Positions 20,935 to 32,036 of a stretch of DNA of 64,000 nucleotides are shown piece by piece. The position numbers and the translations under genes are program-made. This DNA comes from Herbaspirillum sp. LeCh32-8 (GTDB lineage Bacteria > Pseudomonadota > Gammaproteobacteria > Burkholderiales > Burkholderiaceae_D). Position 1 is the first letter of the stretch, and each line of letters opens with the position of its first letter. The notes under the pieces were generated by a model. It had not been told where the DNA came from, did no database searches, and saw only the letters and a list, made by a program, of their open reading frames with translations. The stretch covers positions 248,001-312,000 of the forward strand of contig NZ_JAGIPZ010000003.1 of the NCBI RefSeq assembly GCF_017814915.1, written 5' to 3'.

Positions 20935-22905
20935 ATGACCGAATTCAAGAACACCGCGCATGAGCTGAAGCTGTTCAGGCTGCGCCTGGTCGCGGGCAGC
21001 GCCCTGGTGCTGATCTGCTTCAGCCTGCTATTGGCGCGCTTCCTGTGGCTGCAGGTGGTGCGCCACGACGCCTATGCCGCCCAAGCCGAGGAAAACCGCA
21101 TCTCGGTGGTGCCCATCGTGCCCAACCGCGGCCTGATCCTGGACCGCAACGGCGTGGTGCTGGCGCGCAATTACTCCGCCTACACGCTGGAAATCACGCC
21201 CTCCAAGATCAAGACCAACATCGACGACCTGATCGACGAGCTGGGCACGCTGGTGGAGATCCAGCCGCGCGACCGCCGCCGCTTCCGCCGCCTGCAGGAC
21301 GAATCCAAGAACTTCGAAAGCGTGCCGATCCGCACCCGCCTGACGGATGAGGAGGTGGCCAAGTTCACCGCCCAGCGCTACCGTTTCCCCGGCGTGGAGG
21401 TGCAGGCGCGCCTGTTCCGCCAGTACCCTTACGGCAAGACCGCGGCGCACGTGATCGGCTACATCGGCCGCATCAGCCAACGCGACGCCGAACGCATCGC
21501 CGACTCCGACGACGAGGCCAATTACAACGGCACCGACTACATCGGCAAGGAAGGCCTGGAAAAGAGCTACGAGTCGCAGCTGCACGGCACCACCGGCTAC
21601 GAGGAAGTGGAAATCTCGGCCAGCGGCCGCGCCGTGCGCTCGCTCTCGCGCACGCCGGCCACGCCGGGCAAGAACCTGATCCTGTCGATCGATATCGAGC
21701 TGCAGAAGGTAGTGGAAGAAGCCTTCGGCGACCAGAAGGGCGCGCTGGTGGCGATCAACCCGGCCACCGGCGACATCCTGGCCTACGTCTCGCAGCCTTC
21801 CTACGACCCCAATCTGTTCGTGGAAGGCATCGACCAGCAGAGCTGGGACGAGCTCAACAAGTCGCCTGACCGACCGCTCTTGAACCGTCCGCTCTCCGGC
21901 ACCTACTCGCCCGGCTCGACCTACAAGCCGTTCATGGCGCTGGCGGCGCTGGAACTGGGTCGCCGCCGTCCGCAGGACGCCATCCGCGACCCCGGCTACT
22001 TCATCCTCGGCAACCACCGCTTCCGCGACGACAAGGAAGGCGGCCACGGCGTGGTCGACATGTACCGCTCGATCGCCATTTCCTGCGACACCTATTACTA
22101 CATGCTGGCCAACGATATGGGCGTGAACGCGATCCATGACTTCATGAAGCCGTTTGGCTTTGGCCAGATCACCGGCATCGACCTGGAGCATGAAAAGCGC
22201 GGCATCCTGCCTTCCACCGAATGGAAGCGCACCGCTTTCCGCAAACCCGAGCAAAAGCGCTGGATCGCCGGCGACACCGTCTCGTTGGGCATCGGCCAGG
22301 GCTACAACAGCTTCACCCCGCTGCAGATGGCGCAGTCGATGTCGGTGCTGGCCAACAATGGCGTGGTGATGAAGCCCCACCTGGTGAAGATCATCGAGGA
22401 CGGCGTGACCCACGAGCGCACCGAGACCGTGCCCAAGGAAAGCTACCGCATCCCGCTGAAGCAGGAGAACATCGACTTCATCAAGCGCGCCATGGTCGGC
22501 GTGGTCAAGGAAGGCACCGGCCGCGCGGCGTTCGCCGGCGCGCCCTATGAGTCCGGCGGCAAGACCGGCACCGCGCAGGTGGTGAACATCGCCAAGAACC
22601 AGAAGTACGACTCCAAGAAGCTGTCCCGCATCTACCACGACAACGGCCTGTATATCGGCTTCGCGCCGGCCGACGCGCCGCGCATCGCGATCGCGGCGGT
22701 GGTCGAGAACGGCGGCTGGGGCGCCGGCGTGGCCGCGCCGCTGGTGCGCAAGGCCATGGATTATTTCATGCTGGGCAAGCGCCCCAACGAGCCGATCAAG
22801 TCGGTGGCGCCGGCCGAGCCGATCCCGGCCGACACGCCGGTCGAAGGCCCGACCGCCGAAGACAGCGGCAACACGCCAACCGTCCAGCCGGACGTGCAGG
22901 AGTGA
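20935..22905 (+). CDS. mrdA: Penicillin-binding protein 2 (elongation transpeptidase)
   Basis: Class B PBP that cross-links peptidoglycan during lateral growth. It is 656 aa. One N-terminal membrane helix (~residues 20-42) is followed by the pedestal domain (IVPNRGLILDRNG, ~60-240) and the transpeptidase domain. Active-site motifs are Ser328-xx-Lys331 (SPGSTYKPF), SCD (AISCDTYYYM) and KTG (SGGKTGTAQ). The C-terminal ~35 residues are a Pro/Ala-rich tail. It acts with RodA, encoded 73 bp downstream. Confidence 0.97.
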   Translation: MTEFKNTAHELKLFRLRLVAGSALVLICFSLLLARFLWLQVVRHDAYAAQAEENRISVVPIVPNRGLILDRNGVVLARNYSAYTLEITPSKIKTNIDDLIDELGTLVEIQPRDRRRFRRLQDESKNFESVPIRTRLTDEEVAKFTAQRYRFPGVEVQARLFRQYPYGKTAAHVIGYIGRISQRDAERIADSDDEANYNGTDYIGKEGLEKSYESQLHGTTGYEEVEISASGRAVRSLSRTPATPGKNLILSIDIELQKVVEEAFGDQKGALVAINPATGDILAYVSQPSYDPNLFVEGIDQQSWDELNKSPDRPLLNRPLSGTYSPGSTYKPFMALAALELGRRRPQDAIRDPGYFILGNHRFRDDKEGGHGVVDMYRSIAISCDTYYYMLANDMGVNAIHDFMKPFGFGQITGIDLEHEKRGILPSTEWKRTAFRKPEQKRWIAGDTVSLGIGQGYNSFTPLQMAQSMSVLANNGVVMKPHLVKIIEDGVTHERTETVPKESYRIPLKQENIDFIKRAMVGVVKEGTGRAAFAGAPYESGGKTGTAQVVNIAKNQKYDSKKLSRIYHDNGLYIGFAPADAPRIAIAAVVENGGWGAGVAAPLVRKAMDYFMLGKRPNEPIKSVAPAEPIPADTPVEGPTAEDSGNTPTVQPDVQE

Positions 22906-22978
22906 GGATGGCATTCGTTTATCATTCCCGTGCGCGCCGCATCCTGGCCGGCGCCGCGGACCAAGCAAGGGAGCCGGC

Positions 22979-24088
22979 ATGAGCCTGCAACGCCCCCCTC
23001 TGTGGCAAATCGTCAAGCCCCACCTGACGGTGTTCGACGGCGCGCTGTCGCTGATCGTGTTCCTGATCCTGTCGGTGGGCATCGTCACGCTGTACTCGGC
23101 CGGCATGAACTTCCCGGGCCGCGTGGAAGACCAGTTGCGCAACATCCTGATCGCCTTCGTGGTGATGTGGATTGCCGCCAACGTCTCGCCCCAGCTGCTG
23201 CTGCGGCTGGCGGTGCCGGTCTATACGGTGGGGGTGACGCTGCTGATCGCGGTGGCCCTGTTCGGCATCATCAAGAAGGGCTCGCGCCGCTGGCTCAACA
23301 TCGGCGTGGTGGTGCAGCCGTCCGAAATCATGAAGATCGCCATGCCGCTGATGCTGGCCTGGTACTTCCAGAAGCGCGAGGGCATGCTGCGCTGGGACGC
23401 CTTCCTGGTGGCCACGGTGCTGCTGATGATCCCGGGCTTCCTGATCATCCGCCAGCCCGACCTGGGCACGGGCCTACTGGTGCTGGGCGCCGGCTTCTAT
23501 GTGATCTTCTTCGCCGGCCTGCCGTGGAAAGTGCTGGCGGGCCTGTTCGTGGCCGGCGCGGCCAGCCTGCCGGTGGTGTGGTCGTTCATGCACGACTACC
23601 AGCGCCAGCGCATCATGATGCTGATCGACCCGACCTCCGACCCGCTGGGCAAGGGCTTCCACATCATCCAGTCGACCATCGCGATCGGCTCGGGCGGGGT
23701 CACCGGCAAGGGCTGGCTGATGGGCACGCAAACCCACCTGGAATTCATCCCCGAACGCACTACCGACTTCATCTTTTCGGTCTACTCGGAAGAGTTCGGC
23801 CTGATCGGCAACGTGGTGCTGCTGGTGCTGTACCTGATGCTGGTGGCGCGCGGCATGATGATCGCCGGCAACGCGCCGACGCTGTTCACGCGCCTGATGG
23901 CCGGCTCCATCACGATGATGTTTTTCACCTATGCCTTCGTCAACATGGGCATGGTCAGCGGCATCCTGCCGGTGGTCGGCGTGCCCTTGCCGTTCATGAG
24001 CTACGGCGGCACCGCGCTGGTGACGCTGGGCCTGGGCACCGGCATCCTGATGAGCATCCAGCGCCACCGCAAGCTGGTGCAGACCTGA
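22979..24088 (+). CDS. rodA: Peptidoglycan glycosyltransferase RodA
   Basis: SEDS-family polymerase that extends glycan strands from lipid II together with PBP2. It is 369 aa with about ten membrane helices. Recognisable SEDS features are the NIGVVVQPSEIMKIAMPL region, RQPDLGTGLLVL with the conserved Asp, and the long periplasmic loop RITMPERTTDF-like sequence (FIPERTTDFIFSVYSEEFGLIGN), and PLPFMSYGGTALVTLG near the end. The ATG at 22979 is preceded by AAGGGAG. Confidence 0.96.
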   Translation: MSLQRPPLWQIVKPHLTVFDGALSLIVFLILSVGIVTLYSAGMNFPGRVEDQLRNILIAFVVMWIAANVSPQLLLRLAVPVYTVGVTLLIAVALFGIIKKGSRRWLNIGVVVQPSEIMKIAMPLMLAWYFQKREGMLRWDAFLVATVLLMIPGFLIIRQPDLGTGLLVLGAGFYVIFFAGLPWKVLAGLFVAGAASLPVVWSFMHDYQRQRIMMLIDPTSDPLGKGFHIIQSTIAIGSGGVTGKGWLMGTQTHLEFIPERTTDFIFSVYSEEFGLIGNVVLLVLYLMLVARGMMIAGNAPTLFTRLMAGSITMMFFTYAFVNMGMVSGILPVVGVPLPFMSYGGTALVTLGLGTGILMSIQRHRKLVQT

Positions 24089-24308
24089 TTCAAGCGCGTT
24101 CTCAAGCGCGTTCGCCGGCCCCGCATCGGGCCGCGATGAACTTGCCCCACTGACGAGTTGTCAGCCATGCTGCGATGCACTCTGGTATCGTTTCGAAAAA
24201 TTTCGGCCGGACACAGCGGCCGCATTGTTCAAGCGTCATCAGGACGACCTCGATTGCGGGCCTGCGCAAGCCGCCCGCGACGTGCCGCCTGGCGACGCCC
24301 AACCGGGA

Positions 24309-25496
24309 ATGCGACCCACCATGCGATCAATATCAATCGAACAATATGGCAAGGCGCTGCGCCTGACGGCACTGGCAATTCCGGTGCTGCTGGCAGCCTG
24401 CAGCACCACACCGCCCGCCTCGCGCCAGACCACGGCGCAAGCGCCCGCACCGACCAAGGCGACGGGCTCGACCCGTCCCAACAACGCCCCGGCCTTGCCG
24501 GCAGCCGGCTCCGGCCGCGGCGGCTACTACAAGGATGACGGCCCGGGCGACCACATCCCCGATGGCCTGCTCGACGTGGCCGACGCCGAACCGCAGGTGG
24601 AGCCGCTCTCCAGGGCTGCCAGCAAACCCTATGTGGTGTTCGGCAAGACCTATGTGCCGGTGACCGACAACCAGCCCTTCATCCAGCGCGGCATCGGCAG
24701 CTGGTACGGCAAGAAATTCCACGGCCAGAAAACGTCCTCGGGCGAGCTCTACGACATGTACAAGATGACGGCCGCGCACCCGACGCTGCCGATTCCGTCC
24801 TATGCCCGCGTCACCAACCTGAAGACCGGCAAGCAGGTGATCGTGCGCATCAACGACCGCGGCCCGTTCCATTCCAGCCGCATCATCGACCTGTCCTACA
24901 CCGCGGCGCTGAAGCTGGGTTACCTCGGCAGCGGCAGCAGCGAACTGGAAGTCGAGCGCATCCTGCCGGAAGAGGCGCAGCGCATGGCCGATGCGCGCCG
25001 CAACGGCACCCAGCTGGCAGCGGCCGATCCGATCAACAACGCGGCCGACACCGGTGCCGGCGTATCCACCGGCGCGGTGACCATCGCCTCGGTGAGCTCG
25101 CAGAACATGGCGCCGCAGCCGACGGTGGCCGCGGTGCAGCCGATCAATGCCACCACCTCCAGTTCAGCCGACGGCGCCGGCATGGCGGGCGGCGGCGGCA
25201 TCATCAACGCGGTGGCCAGCGGCTCGGCACCCTCCCCGGCGATGCCGCAGGCAGTGCCGCTGTCGGCCGGCTATTACCTGCAGTTCGGCGCCTATTCGCA
25301 GGAAACCAATGCGCTGCAGGCGCGCGACAAGCTGCTGCCCAGCCTCTCGGGCGTGATCGACAGCCTGCAGGCGGTGCAGGTCAACGGCCTGTATCGCCTC
25401 TACGCCGGACCCTATCCGACCCGCCCGGCGGCGCAAAATGCCGCGCTGCTGGTGCGCCAGCGCAGTGCCGGCACGCCGTTCGTGGTCGAACGCTGA
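24309..25496 (+). CDS. rlpA: RlpA-like septal ring lytic transglycosylase, lipoprotein with SPOR domain
   Basis: Outer-membrane lipoprotein that cleaves denuded glycan strands or binds the wall during division. From the ATG at 24309 it is 395 aa, with a lipoprotein signal ending LLAAC (Cys31). The double-psi beta-barrel domain holds [19 protein letters not shown] and [19 protein letters not shown], including the catalytic Asp region of RlpA. A low-complexity Ala/Thr/Ser linker leads to a C-terminal SPOR domain ([14 protein letters not shown] ... [13 protein letters not shown]) that targets septal wall. Starts at 24225 or 24321 are possible; no strong ribosome-binding site settles it. It follows rodA by 220 bp. 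Confidence 0.88.
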   Translation: MRPTMRSISIEQYGKALRLTALAIPVLLAACSTTPPASRQTTAQAPAPTKATGSTRPNNAPALPAAGSGRGGYYKDDGPGDHIPDGLLDVADAEPQVEPLSRAASKPYVVFGKTYVPVTDNQPFIQRGIGSWYGKKFHGQKTSSGELYDMYKMTAAHPTLPIPSYARVTNLKTGKQVIVRINDRGPFHSSRIIDLSYTAALKLGYLGSGSSELEVERILPEEAQRMADARRNGTQLAAADPINNAADTGAGVSTGAVTIASVSSQNMAPQPTVAAVQPINATTSSSADGAGMAGGGGIINAVASGSAPSPAMPQAVPLSAGYYLQFGAYSQETNALQARDKLLPSLSGVIDSLQAVQVNGLYRLYAGPYPTRPAAQNAALLVRQRSAGTPFVVER

Positions 25497-25508
25497 GCCA
25501 CGGCCTTC

Positions 25509-25541
25509 CTTCCGGCGCGCTGCTGACGCGGGCGCCGGAAG
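25509..25541 (+). terminator. Terminator-like hairpin after rlpA
   Basis: CTTCCGGCGC (25509-25518) pairs with GCGCCGGAAG (25532-25541), loop 13 nt. It is followed only by CCGTTCTTCC, so termination strength is uncertain. Confidence 0.4.
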
Positions 25542-25617
25542 CCGTTCTTCCTTGCGGCTTCTCCTTGCCGTTCTTCCCCTGCGCCCATCGCGGCGCACTT
25601 CCTCGCGGAGCGCACAC

Positions 25618-25950
25618 ATGCACCCCTATCTCGCCCTGGGCATCGCCATCGTCTCCGAAGTCATCGCCACCTCGGCGCTGCGCGCCTCCGACGGTTTCTC
25701 GCGCCTGTGGCCGTCGGTGATCGTGGTGGCCGGCTACGGCCTGGCGTTTTTCTTCCTGTCGGTGACGCTGAAATCGATCCCCGTGGGCATCGCCTACGCC
25801 ATCTGGTCGGGGTTGGGAATCGTGCTGATCTCGGCGGTGGCCTGGATCGCGTTCGGCCAGAAGCTGGATGCGCCGGCCATCATCGGCATGGGCCTGATCA
25901 TGGCCGGCGTGGTGGTGTTGAACGTGTTTTCCAAATCGTCGGCGCATTGA
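25618..25950 (+). CDS. Small multidrug resistance (SMR) exporter, EmrE/QacE type
   Basis: Four-helix proton antiporter for quaternary ammonium and other cationic compounds, 110 aa. The essential Glu14 of SMR proteins is present ([14 protein letters not shown]), as are Tyr60 and Trp63 ([11 protein letters not shown]), at the same numbers as EmrE. Start at 25618 gives the canonical N-terminus. It is a lone gene convergent with rsmI, with 16 bp between the stop codons. Guanidinium-export (Gdx) or polyamine function cannot be excluded from sequence alone, though the WSGLG pattern favours Qac type. Confidence 0.92.
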   Translation: MHPYLALGIAIVSEVIATSALRASDGFSRLWPSVIVVAGYGLAFFFLSVTLKSIPVGIAYAIWSGLGIVLISAVAWIAFGQKLDAPAIIGMGLIMAGVVVLNVFSKSSAH

Positions 25951-25966
25951 GCGCCGGGGCGGCTGT

Positions 25967-26863
25967 TCAGACGCCGTCCTTGATTTCCAGCGCGCGCTCG
26001 TAGAGCGCGTTCTTCTTCTTGCCGGTAATCTGGGCCGCCAATGCCGCAGCCTGCTTGACCGGCAGCTCTTCCAGCAGGATGCGCAGCACGCGTTCGGCCT
26101 CGGCTTCATCGCCGTCGGTTGCCGGCGCGCCCTGCACCAGCACCACGAACTCGCCGCGCTGGCGATTGGCGTCGGCTTCCAGCCAGGCCGGCGCTTCACC
26201 CAGCGGGCAGCGATGGATGCTCTCGAACAGCTTGGTCAACTCACGCGCCAGCACCACTTCGCGCGCAGGGCCGAAGGCCTTCTGCATCGCCTGCACGGTC
26301 TCGACGATGCGGTGTGGCGCTTCGTAGAACACCAGCGCAGCCTGCACCGCGGCCAGCTCCTGCAACGCCGCCTCGCGCTGGCGCGGCTTGGACGGCAAGA
26401 AGCCGACGAAGTGGAAGCGCTCGTCGGTGAAGCCCGACGCCGACAGCGCGGTCACCGCAGCCGACGCGCCCGGCAGCGGTACCACCTGCAGGCCGGCGGC
26501 GCGCACTGCCTCGACCACGCGGGCGCCGGGGTCGGACACGGCCGGTGTGCCGGCGTCCGAGACCAGCGCGATGCGCTGGCCGGCGCGCAGACGCTCGACG
26601 ATCTTGGCAGCAGCTTCGCGCTCGTTGTGCTCGTGCGCCGCCAGCAGCTGCTTGGACAGACCGTAGCGCTGCAGCAACTGGCTGGTGTTGCGGGTGTCCT
26701 CGCAGGCCACGGCGTCGGCCAGGGTCAGCACGTGGAGCGCGCGCAACGTGATGTCGCTGACGTTTCCGATGGGCGTGGCCAGCACATATAATGCCGACAC
26801 CGGATAGTTTTGCTGGGCGGCATCAGACAGGATGGAAGCGGCTGCGCTCGAATTCTGATTCAT
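25967..26863 (-). CDS. rsmI: 16S rRNA 2'-O-ribose C1402 methyltransferase
   Basis: SAM-dependent methyltransferase of the tetrapyrrole-methylase fold acting on 16S rRNA C1402. It is 298 aa. Family motifs: LYVLATPIGNVSDITLRAL, EDTRNTSQLLQRYG, SDAGTPAVSDPGARVV and FVGFLPSKPRQR. The ATG at 26863 gives about 20 residues before the conserved core; no good ribosome-binding site is visible on this strand. It is head-to-head with the lpoA-like gene, whose start codon is only 13 bp away, the same pair as rsmI-lpoA in E. coli. Confidence 0.93.
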   Translation of the reverse strand: MNQNSSAAASILSDAAQQNYPVSALYVLATPIGNVSDITLRALHVLTLADAVACEDTRNTSQLLQRYGLSKQLLAAHEHNEREAAAKIVERLRAGQRIALVSDAGTPAVSDPGARVVEAVRAAGLQVVPLPGASAAVTALSASGFTDERFHFVGFLPSKPRQREAALQELAAVQAALVFYEAPHRIVETVQAMQKAFGPAREVVLARELTKLFESIHRCPLGEAPAWLEADANRQRGEFVVLVQGAPATDGDEAEAERVLRILLEELPVKQAAALAAQITGKKKNALYERALEIKDGV

Positions 26864-26876
26864 TGGAGGAGGCGGG

Positions 26877-28112
26877 ATGTTCAATGTATTGAAGAAAATG
26901 GCCGCACTGGCGGGCTTCATGGGCGGCATTGCCGGGTTGTGGCTGCCGACCGGCTCCGCTGCGGCAGCCGACAGTGTACCTCTGCTGGCGCAAGCCGCCC
27001 CTGCAACATCGGCGGTACCGGCCGCCCCAACCGATCCCGCCGCCGCCCAACTGCCGCCGGGCGCCACCATGCCGGCTTCCCCGCCGGTGCGCATGGCGTT
27101 GTTGCTGCCCAACCGCAACGGCATGTTCGGCGCCGCCGCCGACGCGGTGCGCACCGGTTTCCTGACCGCCTATTCGCGCCAGAAGGAAAACATCCAGCTG
27201 GCCATCGTCGAGACCGGCGACTCGGTGCAGGACATGCAACGCGCCTATGACGACGCCTCCGCCAAATATGACATCCTGATCGGCCCGCTCTCGCGCAGCG
27301 CCGTCACCGCGGTGGCGCAAAGCGGTCGCGTCAGCAAACCCACCATCGCGCTGGCCCAGCCTGACCTGCCCGGCGAGACCGAGGCCCAGCTGCCGCCGCT
27401 GATGCTCACCGTGGGCCTGTCGATCGACGACGAGGCGCGCCAGGTGGCCAACTGGGTCGAGAAAGAGAAGCGCCCGGGCAAGATCTTCGCGATCGCCACC
27501 TCGGTGGCCTGGCAAAAACGCGCCGTGCGCTCCTTCCAGGCGCGCGCCCGGCAGCTCGGCCTGGCGGTCGAAACGCTGGAGCTGACCACGCCCAACAACG
27601 CGCTGTCGGCGCCGGGCCTGGCCCAGCTGACCAAGCGCGTGGAGCAGGAAAAGCCGGCGCTGATCTTCGCCGCGCTGGACGCCTCCCAGGCGGTGCAGCT
27701 GCGCAGCGCGATCGGCACCGAGCTGCCGGTCTACGGCACCTCGCAGATCAACCCGTTCACGCTCAATCGCGACAATCCCAACGACAAGATGCCAGAGCTG
27801 GACGGCGTGCGCCTGATCGACATCCCCTGGCAGCTGGAGCCGGACAACGTCGCCGTATCGCGCTACCCGCGCCCGGCCGGCAATGAGGGCGACCGCCCCA
27901 ATGCCGACCTGGCGCGCCTGTACGCGCTGGGCATCGACAGCTATCGGGTGGCGCGCGAAATCGCCCTGCGTCGCTCGGGCTTCGACCTCGACGGCGTCAC
28001 GGGACGCCTGAACGTGAACATGGTCGGCGGCGGCGCCACTTATTTCCAACGTCAGGAAACCCAGGCGGTGTTCCAAGACGGCCTGCCGGTGCCCATCGCC
28101 GACCAGTACTGA
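26877..28112 (+). CDS. LpoA-like penicillin-binding protein activator (periplasmic-binding fold)
   Basis: Homologue of the C-terminal domain of LpoA, the activator of PBP1A. It is 411 aa against 678 in E. coli LpoA: the N-terminal TPR-like half is absent. The signal peptide ends around residue 31 with AAAADS and contains no Cys, so it is not a lipoprotein by the usual lipobox rule. The rest is a type-1 periplasmic-binding fold (VRMALLLPNRNGMFGAAADAV ... LIGPLSRSAVTAVAQSG ... LGIDSYRVAREIAL). It has an excellent GGAGG ribosome-binding site and starts yraN 10 bp after its stop. PBP activation is inferred from homology and gene order. Confidence 0.85.
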   Translation: MFNVLKKMAALAGFMGGIAGLWLPTGSAAAADSVPLLAQAAPATSAVPAAPTDPAAAQLPPGATMPASPPVRMALLLPNRNGMFGAAADAVRTGFLTAYSRQKENIQLAIVETGDSVQDMQRAYDDASAKYDILIGPLSRSAVTAVAQSGRVSKPTIALAQPDLPGETEAQLPPLMLTVGLSIDDEARQVANWVEKEKRPGKIFAIATSVAWQKRAVRSFQARARQLGLAVETLELTTPNNALSAPGLAQLTKRVEQEKPALIFAALDASQAVQLRSAIGTELPVYGTSQINPFTLNRDNPNDKMPELDGVRLIDIPWQLEPDNVAVSRYPRPAGNEGDRPNADLARLYALGIDSYRVAREIALRRSGFDLDGVTGRLNVNMVGGGATYFQRQETQAVFQDGLPVPIADQY

Positions 28113-28122
28113 GGCCGTCGCC

Positions 28123-29882
<1,760 letters not shown>

Positions 29883-29910
29883 TTCTTCCCGCTGTCGCCT
29901 GATGCATGTC

Positions 29911-29936
29911 AAACCGCCGGCTTGTCCGGCGGTTTT
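29911..29936 (+). terminator. Intrinsic terminator after dolP
   Basis: AAACCGCCGG/CCGGCGGTTT stem with a 5-nt CTTGT loop, ending in TTTT, 28 bp past the dolP stop. Confidence 0.85.
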
Positions 29937-29975
29937 CACATCCGGCGCCCGGCCGCACGATTCGGCGCGGGAAGC

Positions 29976-29981
29976 TATAAT
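29976..29981 (+). promoter_or_regulatory. -10 element for the TlpA-like gene
   Basis: TATAAT in otherwise GC-rich sequence, 34 bp before the ATG at 30015, leaving room for a short leader with GGAG. A -35 is not obvious. Confidence 0.45.
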
Positions 29982-30014
29982 GGTCGGGTTTTCTTTCCGG
30001 CATCGGAGCACCCC

Positions 30015-30542
30015 ATGCAAGCACAGGCAACCTCCCCGCGCAGCGGCCTCTGGATCAAGCTGGCCGGCCTGGCCGTAGTCGCCGTCATCGCCGCGTTCGC
30101 CTTCTTCAAGGTGAACGCCGGCAACGCCGCGCCTGACGTCACCTTCACCCGACTCGATGGCCAGCAGGTCGCCCTCAAGGATTTGCGCGGCAAGGTCGTG
30201 ATGGTCAATTTCTGGGCCACCAGCTGCACCACTTGCGTGGGCGAGATGCCGCAGATGATCGAGACCTACAACAAGTTCAAGGACCGCGGCCTGGACTTCG
30301 TCGCCGTCGCCATGAGCTATGACCCGCCGAACTACGTCCTGAACTACACCGAAACCCGCAAGCTGCCCTTCCAGGTCGCGCTGGACACCCAGGACAAGCT
30401 GGCCAACGCCTTCGGCGACGTCAAGCTGACCCCGACCACCTTCGTGATCGGCAAGGACGGCAACATCATCAAGCGCTATGTCGGCGAACCGCAGTTCGCC
30501 GAGCTGCACCAGCTGCTGGAGAAGGCGCTGGCTGCGGCCTGA
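30015..30542 (+). CDS. TlpA-like membrane-anchored thioredoxin
   Basis: Thiol-disulfide oxidoreductase of 175 aa facing the periplasm. An N-terminal membrane anchor (residues ~12-32) precedes the AhpC/TSA-TlpA thioredoxin domain. The redox motif is Cys71-Thr-Thr-Cys74 in NFWATSCTTCVGEMP, and the cis-Pro loop is LTPTTFVIGKDG. CTTC differs from the CxPC of many TlpA/ResA proteins. A role in cytochrome c or cofactor maturation is possible but unproven. It is flanked by terminators on both sides, so it is monocistronic. Confidence 0.9.
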   Translation: MQAQATSPRSGLWIKLAGLAVVAVIAAFAFFKVNAGNAAPDVTFTRLDGQQVALKDLRGKVVMVNFWATSCTTCVGEMPQMIETYNKFKDRGLDFVAVAMSYDPPNYVLNYTETRKLPFQVALDTQDKLANAFGDVKLTPTTFVIGKDGNIIKRYVGEPQFAELHQLLEKALAAA

Positions 30543-30565
30543 GCCCGCCATCTTGCCTTCATGAC

Positions 30566-30594
30566 AAAACGCCGGCCGTCGCCGGCGTTTTTTT
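30566..30594 (+). terminator. Intrinsic terminator after the TlpA-like gene
   Basis: ACGCCGGC/GCCGGCGT stem with a CGTC loop, preceded by A's and followed by T7. Confidence 0.9.
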
Positions 30595-30778
30595 ATGCCG
30601 GGCGCACACGCCGCCGGCCATCGCCTTCCGTATATTTCCGAGGAACATCACCCTTCCCGCCGCAGTCCAATCCATTGCGCTTGTCGCAATGGCAAGCATT
30701 GCCCGGCGGCAGCGCCGTCGCCGCCCATAGCAACCGTGCTTTGCGTGCCTGCAAACAAACCCAGAACAGGAGGCTGCA

Positions 30779-31276
30779 ATGAGATTTCGTACCGTTTTTC
30801 TGATCGTGCTGCTGGTGCTGATCGCCATCTTCGCCGCAATCAATTGGACCGCCTTCACGACGCCCACCACGCTGTCCTTGATCTACACCGACTTCCAGGC
30901 GCCGCTGGGCGCGGTGATGCTGGGCGTGGTGGTGCTGTTGACGGCGTTCTTCCTGCTCTACATCCTGGCGCTGCAGACCAGCGTGATGCTGGAAAGCCGG
31001 CGCCTGACCAAGCAGCTCGAGGGCCAGCGCGACCTGGCCGACCAGGCCGAACATTCGCGCTTCAACGAGCTGCGCGGCTTCCTCAAAGCCGAGCTGGAGC
31101 AACTGGCGCGGCGCCAGACCGAGCAACAGACCTTGCTGGCGCAGCGACTCGATACACTGCAAAAGGACCTGAGCCTGCGCGTGGAGCAGACCGAAAACGC
31201 AGTGGCCGCCCAGGTCGGCGAGCTGGACGACCGCATCCAGCGCCACGGCGCGACCAGCGCCATCAAACCGCTCTGA
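30779..31276 (+). CDS. LapA/DUF1049-family inner-membrane protein
   Basis: Membrane protein of 165 aa with two N-terminal helices (residues ~4-22 and ~43-66) and a long cytoplasmic coiled coil (~75-150, rich in Glu, Gln and Arg). The two-helix part matches the LapA (YciS) family, which works with LapB in controlling LPS synthesis via FtsH/LpxC in E. coli; the coiled coil is longer than in E. coli LapA (102 aa). It is not next to a lapB gene here. AGGAGG stands 6 bp before the ATG. Confidence 0.82.
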   Translation: MRFRTVFLIVLLVLIAIFAAINWTAFTTPTTLSLIYTDFQAPLGAVMLGVVVLLTAFFLLYILALQTSVMLESRRLTKQLEGQRDLADQAEHSRFNELRGFLKAELEQLARRQTEQQTLLAQRLDTLQKDLSLRVEQTENAVAAQVGELDDRIQRHGATSAIKPL

Positions 31277-31305
31277 CCGCCCACCCGGCCCATTCTGCTC
31301 GGCAA

Positions 31306-31339
31306 CAAAAAAGGCTGCATCTCGCGATGCAGCCTTTTT
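31306..31339. terminator. Bidirectional intrinsic terminator between lapA-like and pyrE
   Basis: GGCTGCATC (31313-31321) and GATGCAGCC (31326-31334) with a TCGC loop, A6 to the left and T5 to the right. Confidence 0.9.
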
Positions 31340-31376
31340 CTTTGGCCCATTCCTTGGTCGATACCCTCAAGGCTGT

Positions 31377-32036
31377 TCAGACCCCGTAGCGCGTGCGATA
31401 CGCGGCCACCGCATCCTTGTACTGCGCCAGGCGGGCGTCGCCGCCGTTGGAGATGTACTCGAACAGGTCGCCCAGGTTGCCGATGGAAATCACCGGCATG
31501 CCGTATTCCTTGGCCACTTCCTGCACCGCCGAATGTTCCGACAGCGCGCCGTCCTTGCCCGAGCGCTCCATGCGGTCCAGCGCGATCAGCACCGCGCACG
31601 GGGTGGCGCCGGCGGCGCGGATCATGTCCACCGACTCGCGCACCGAGGTGCCGGCCGAGATCACGTCGTCGATGATGACGACCTTGCCCTGCAGCTTGGC
31701 GCCGACGATGGTGCCGCCTTCGCCGTGGTCCTTGGCTTCCTTGCGGTTGAAGGCGAATGGTACGTTGCGGCCCATGCCGGCCAGCGCCACGGCGGTGGCC
31801 GAGGCCAGCGTGATGCCCTTGTAGGCGGGGCCGAACAGCATGTCGTACTCGATACCGGCGTCGGCCAGCGTCTGCGCGTAGAAACGGGCCACCTGGGCCA
31901 GCGTCGCGCCTTCGGAGAACAGACCGGCGTTGAAGAAGTAAGGCGAGGTGCGACCCGCCTTGGTGACGAACTCGCCAAAGCGCAGCACGCCTGCCGACAC
32001 GGCGAATTCAATGAATTCCTGTCTCAAATTGCTCAA
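31377..32036 (-). CDS. pyrE: Orotate phosphoribosyltransferase
   Basis: Pyrimidine biosynthesis enzyme that joins orotate to PRPP. It is 219 aa if started at the TTG at 32036, which gives the family N-terminus ([23 protein letters not shown]) and has GGGGAA 7 bp upstream. The PRPP-binding motif is [17 protein letters not shown], and [14 protein letters not shown] is the family's N-terminal phosphate loop. An ATG at 32081 in the same frame, with AAAGG before it, would add 15 residues with no family similarity; either could be used. It converges on the lapA-like gene and is divergent from xthA. Confidence 0.93.
   Translation of the reverse strand: MSNLRQEFIEFAVSAGVLRFGEFVTKAGRTSPYFFNAGLFSEGATLAQVARFYAQTLADAGIEYDMLFGPAYKGITLASATAVALAGMGRNVPFAFNRKEAKDHGEGGTIVGAKLQGKVVIIDDVISAGTSVRESVDMIRAAGATPCAVLIALDRMERSGKDGALSEHSAVQEVAKEYGMPVISIGNLGDLFEYISNGGDARLAQYKDAVAAYRTRYGV

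Noticed and set aside
21028-23181. 717-codon frame opposite mrdA
   Set aside because: Shadow frame; PBP2 motifs are all present on the plus strand.
24090-24115. Tandem copy of TCAAGCGCGTTC after rodA
   Set aside because: Only two short copies, probably chance or local slippage.
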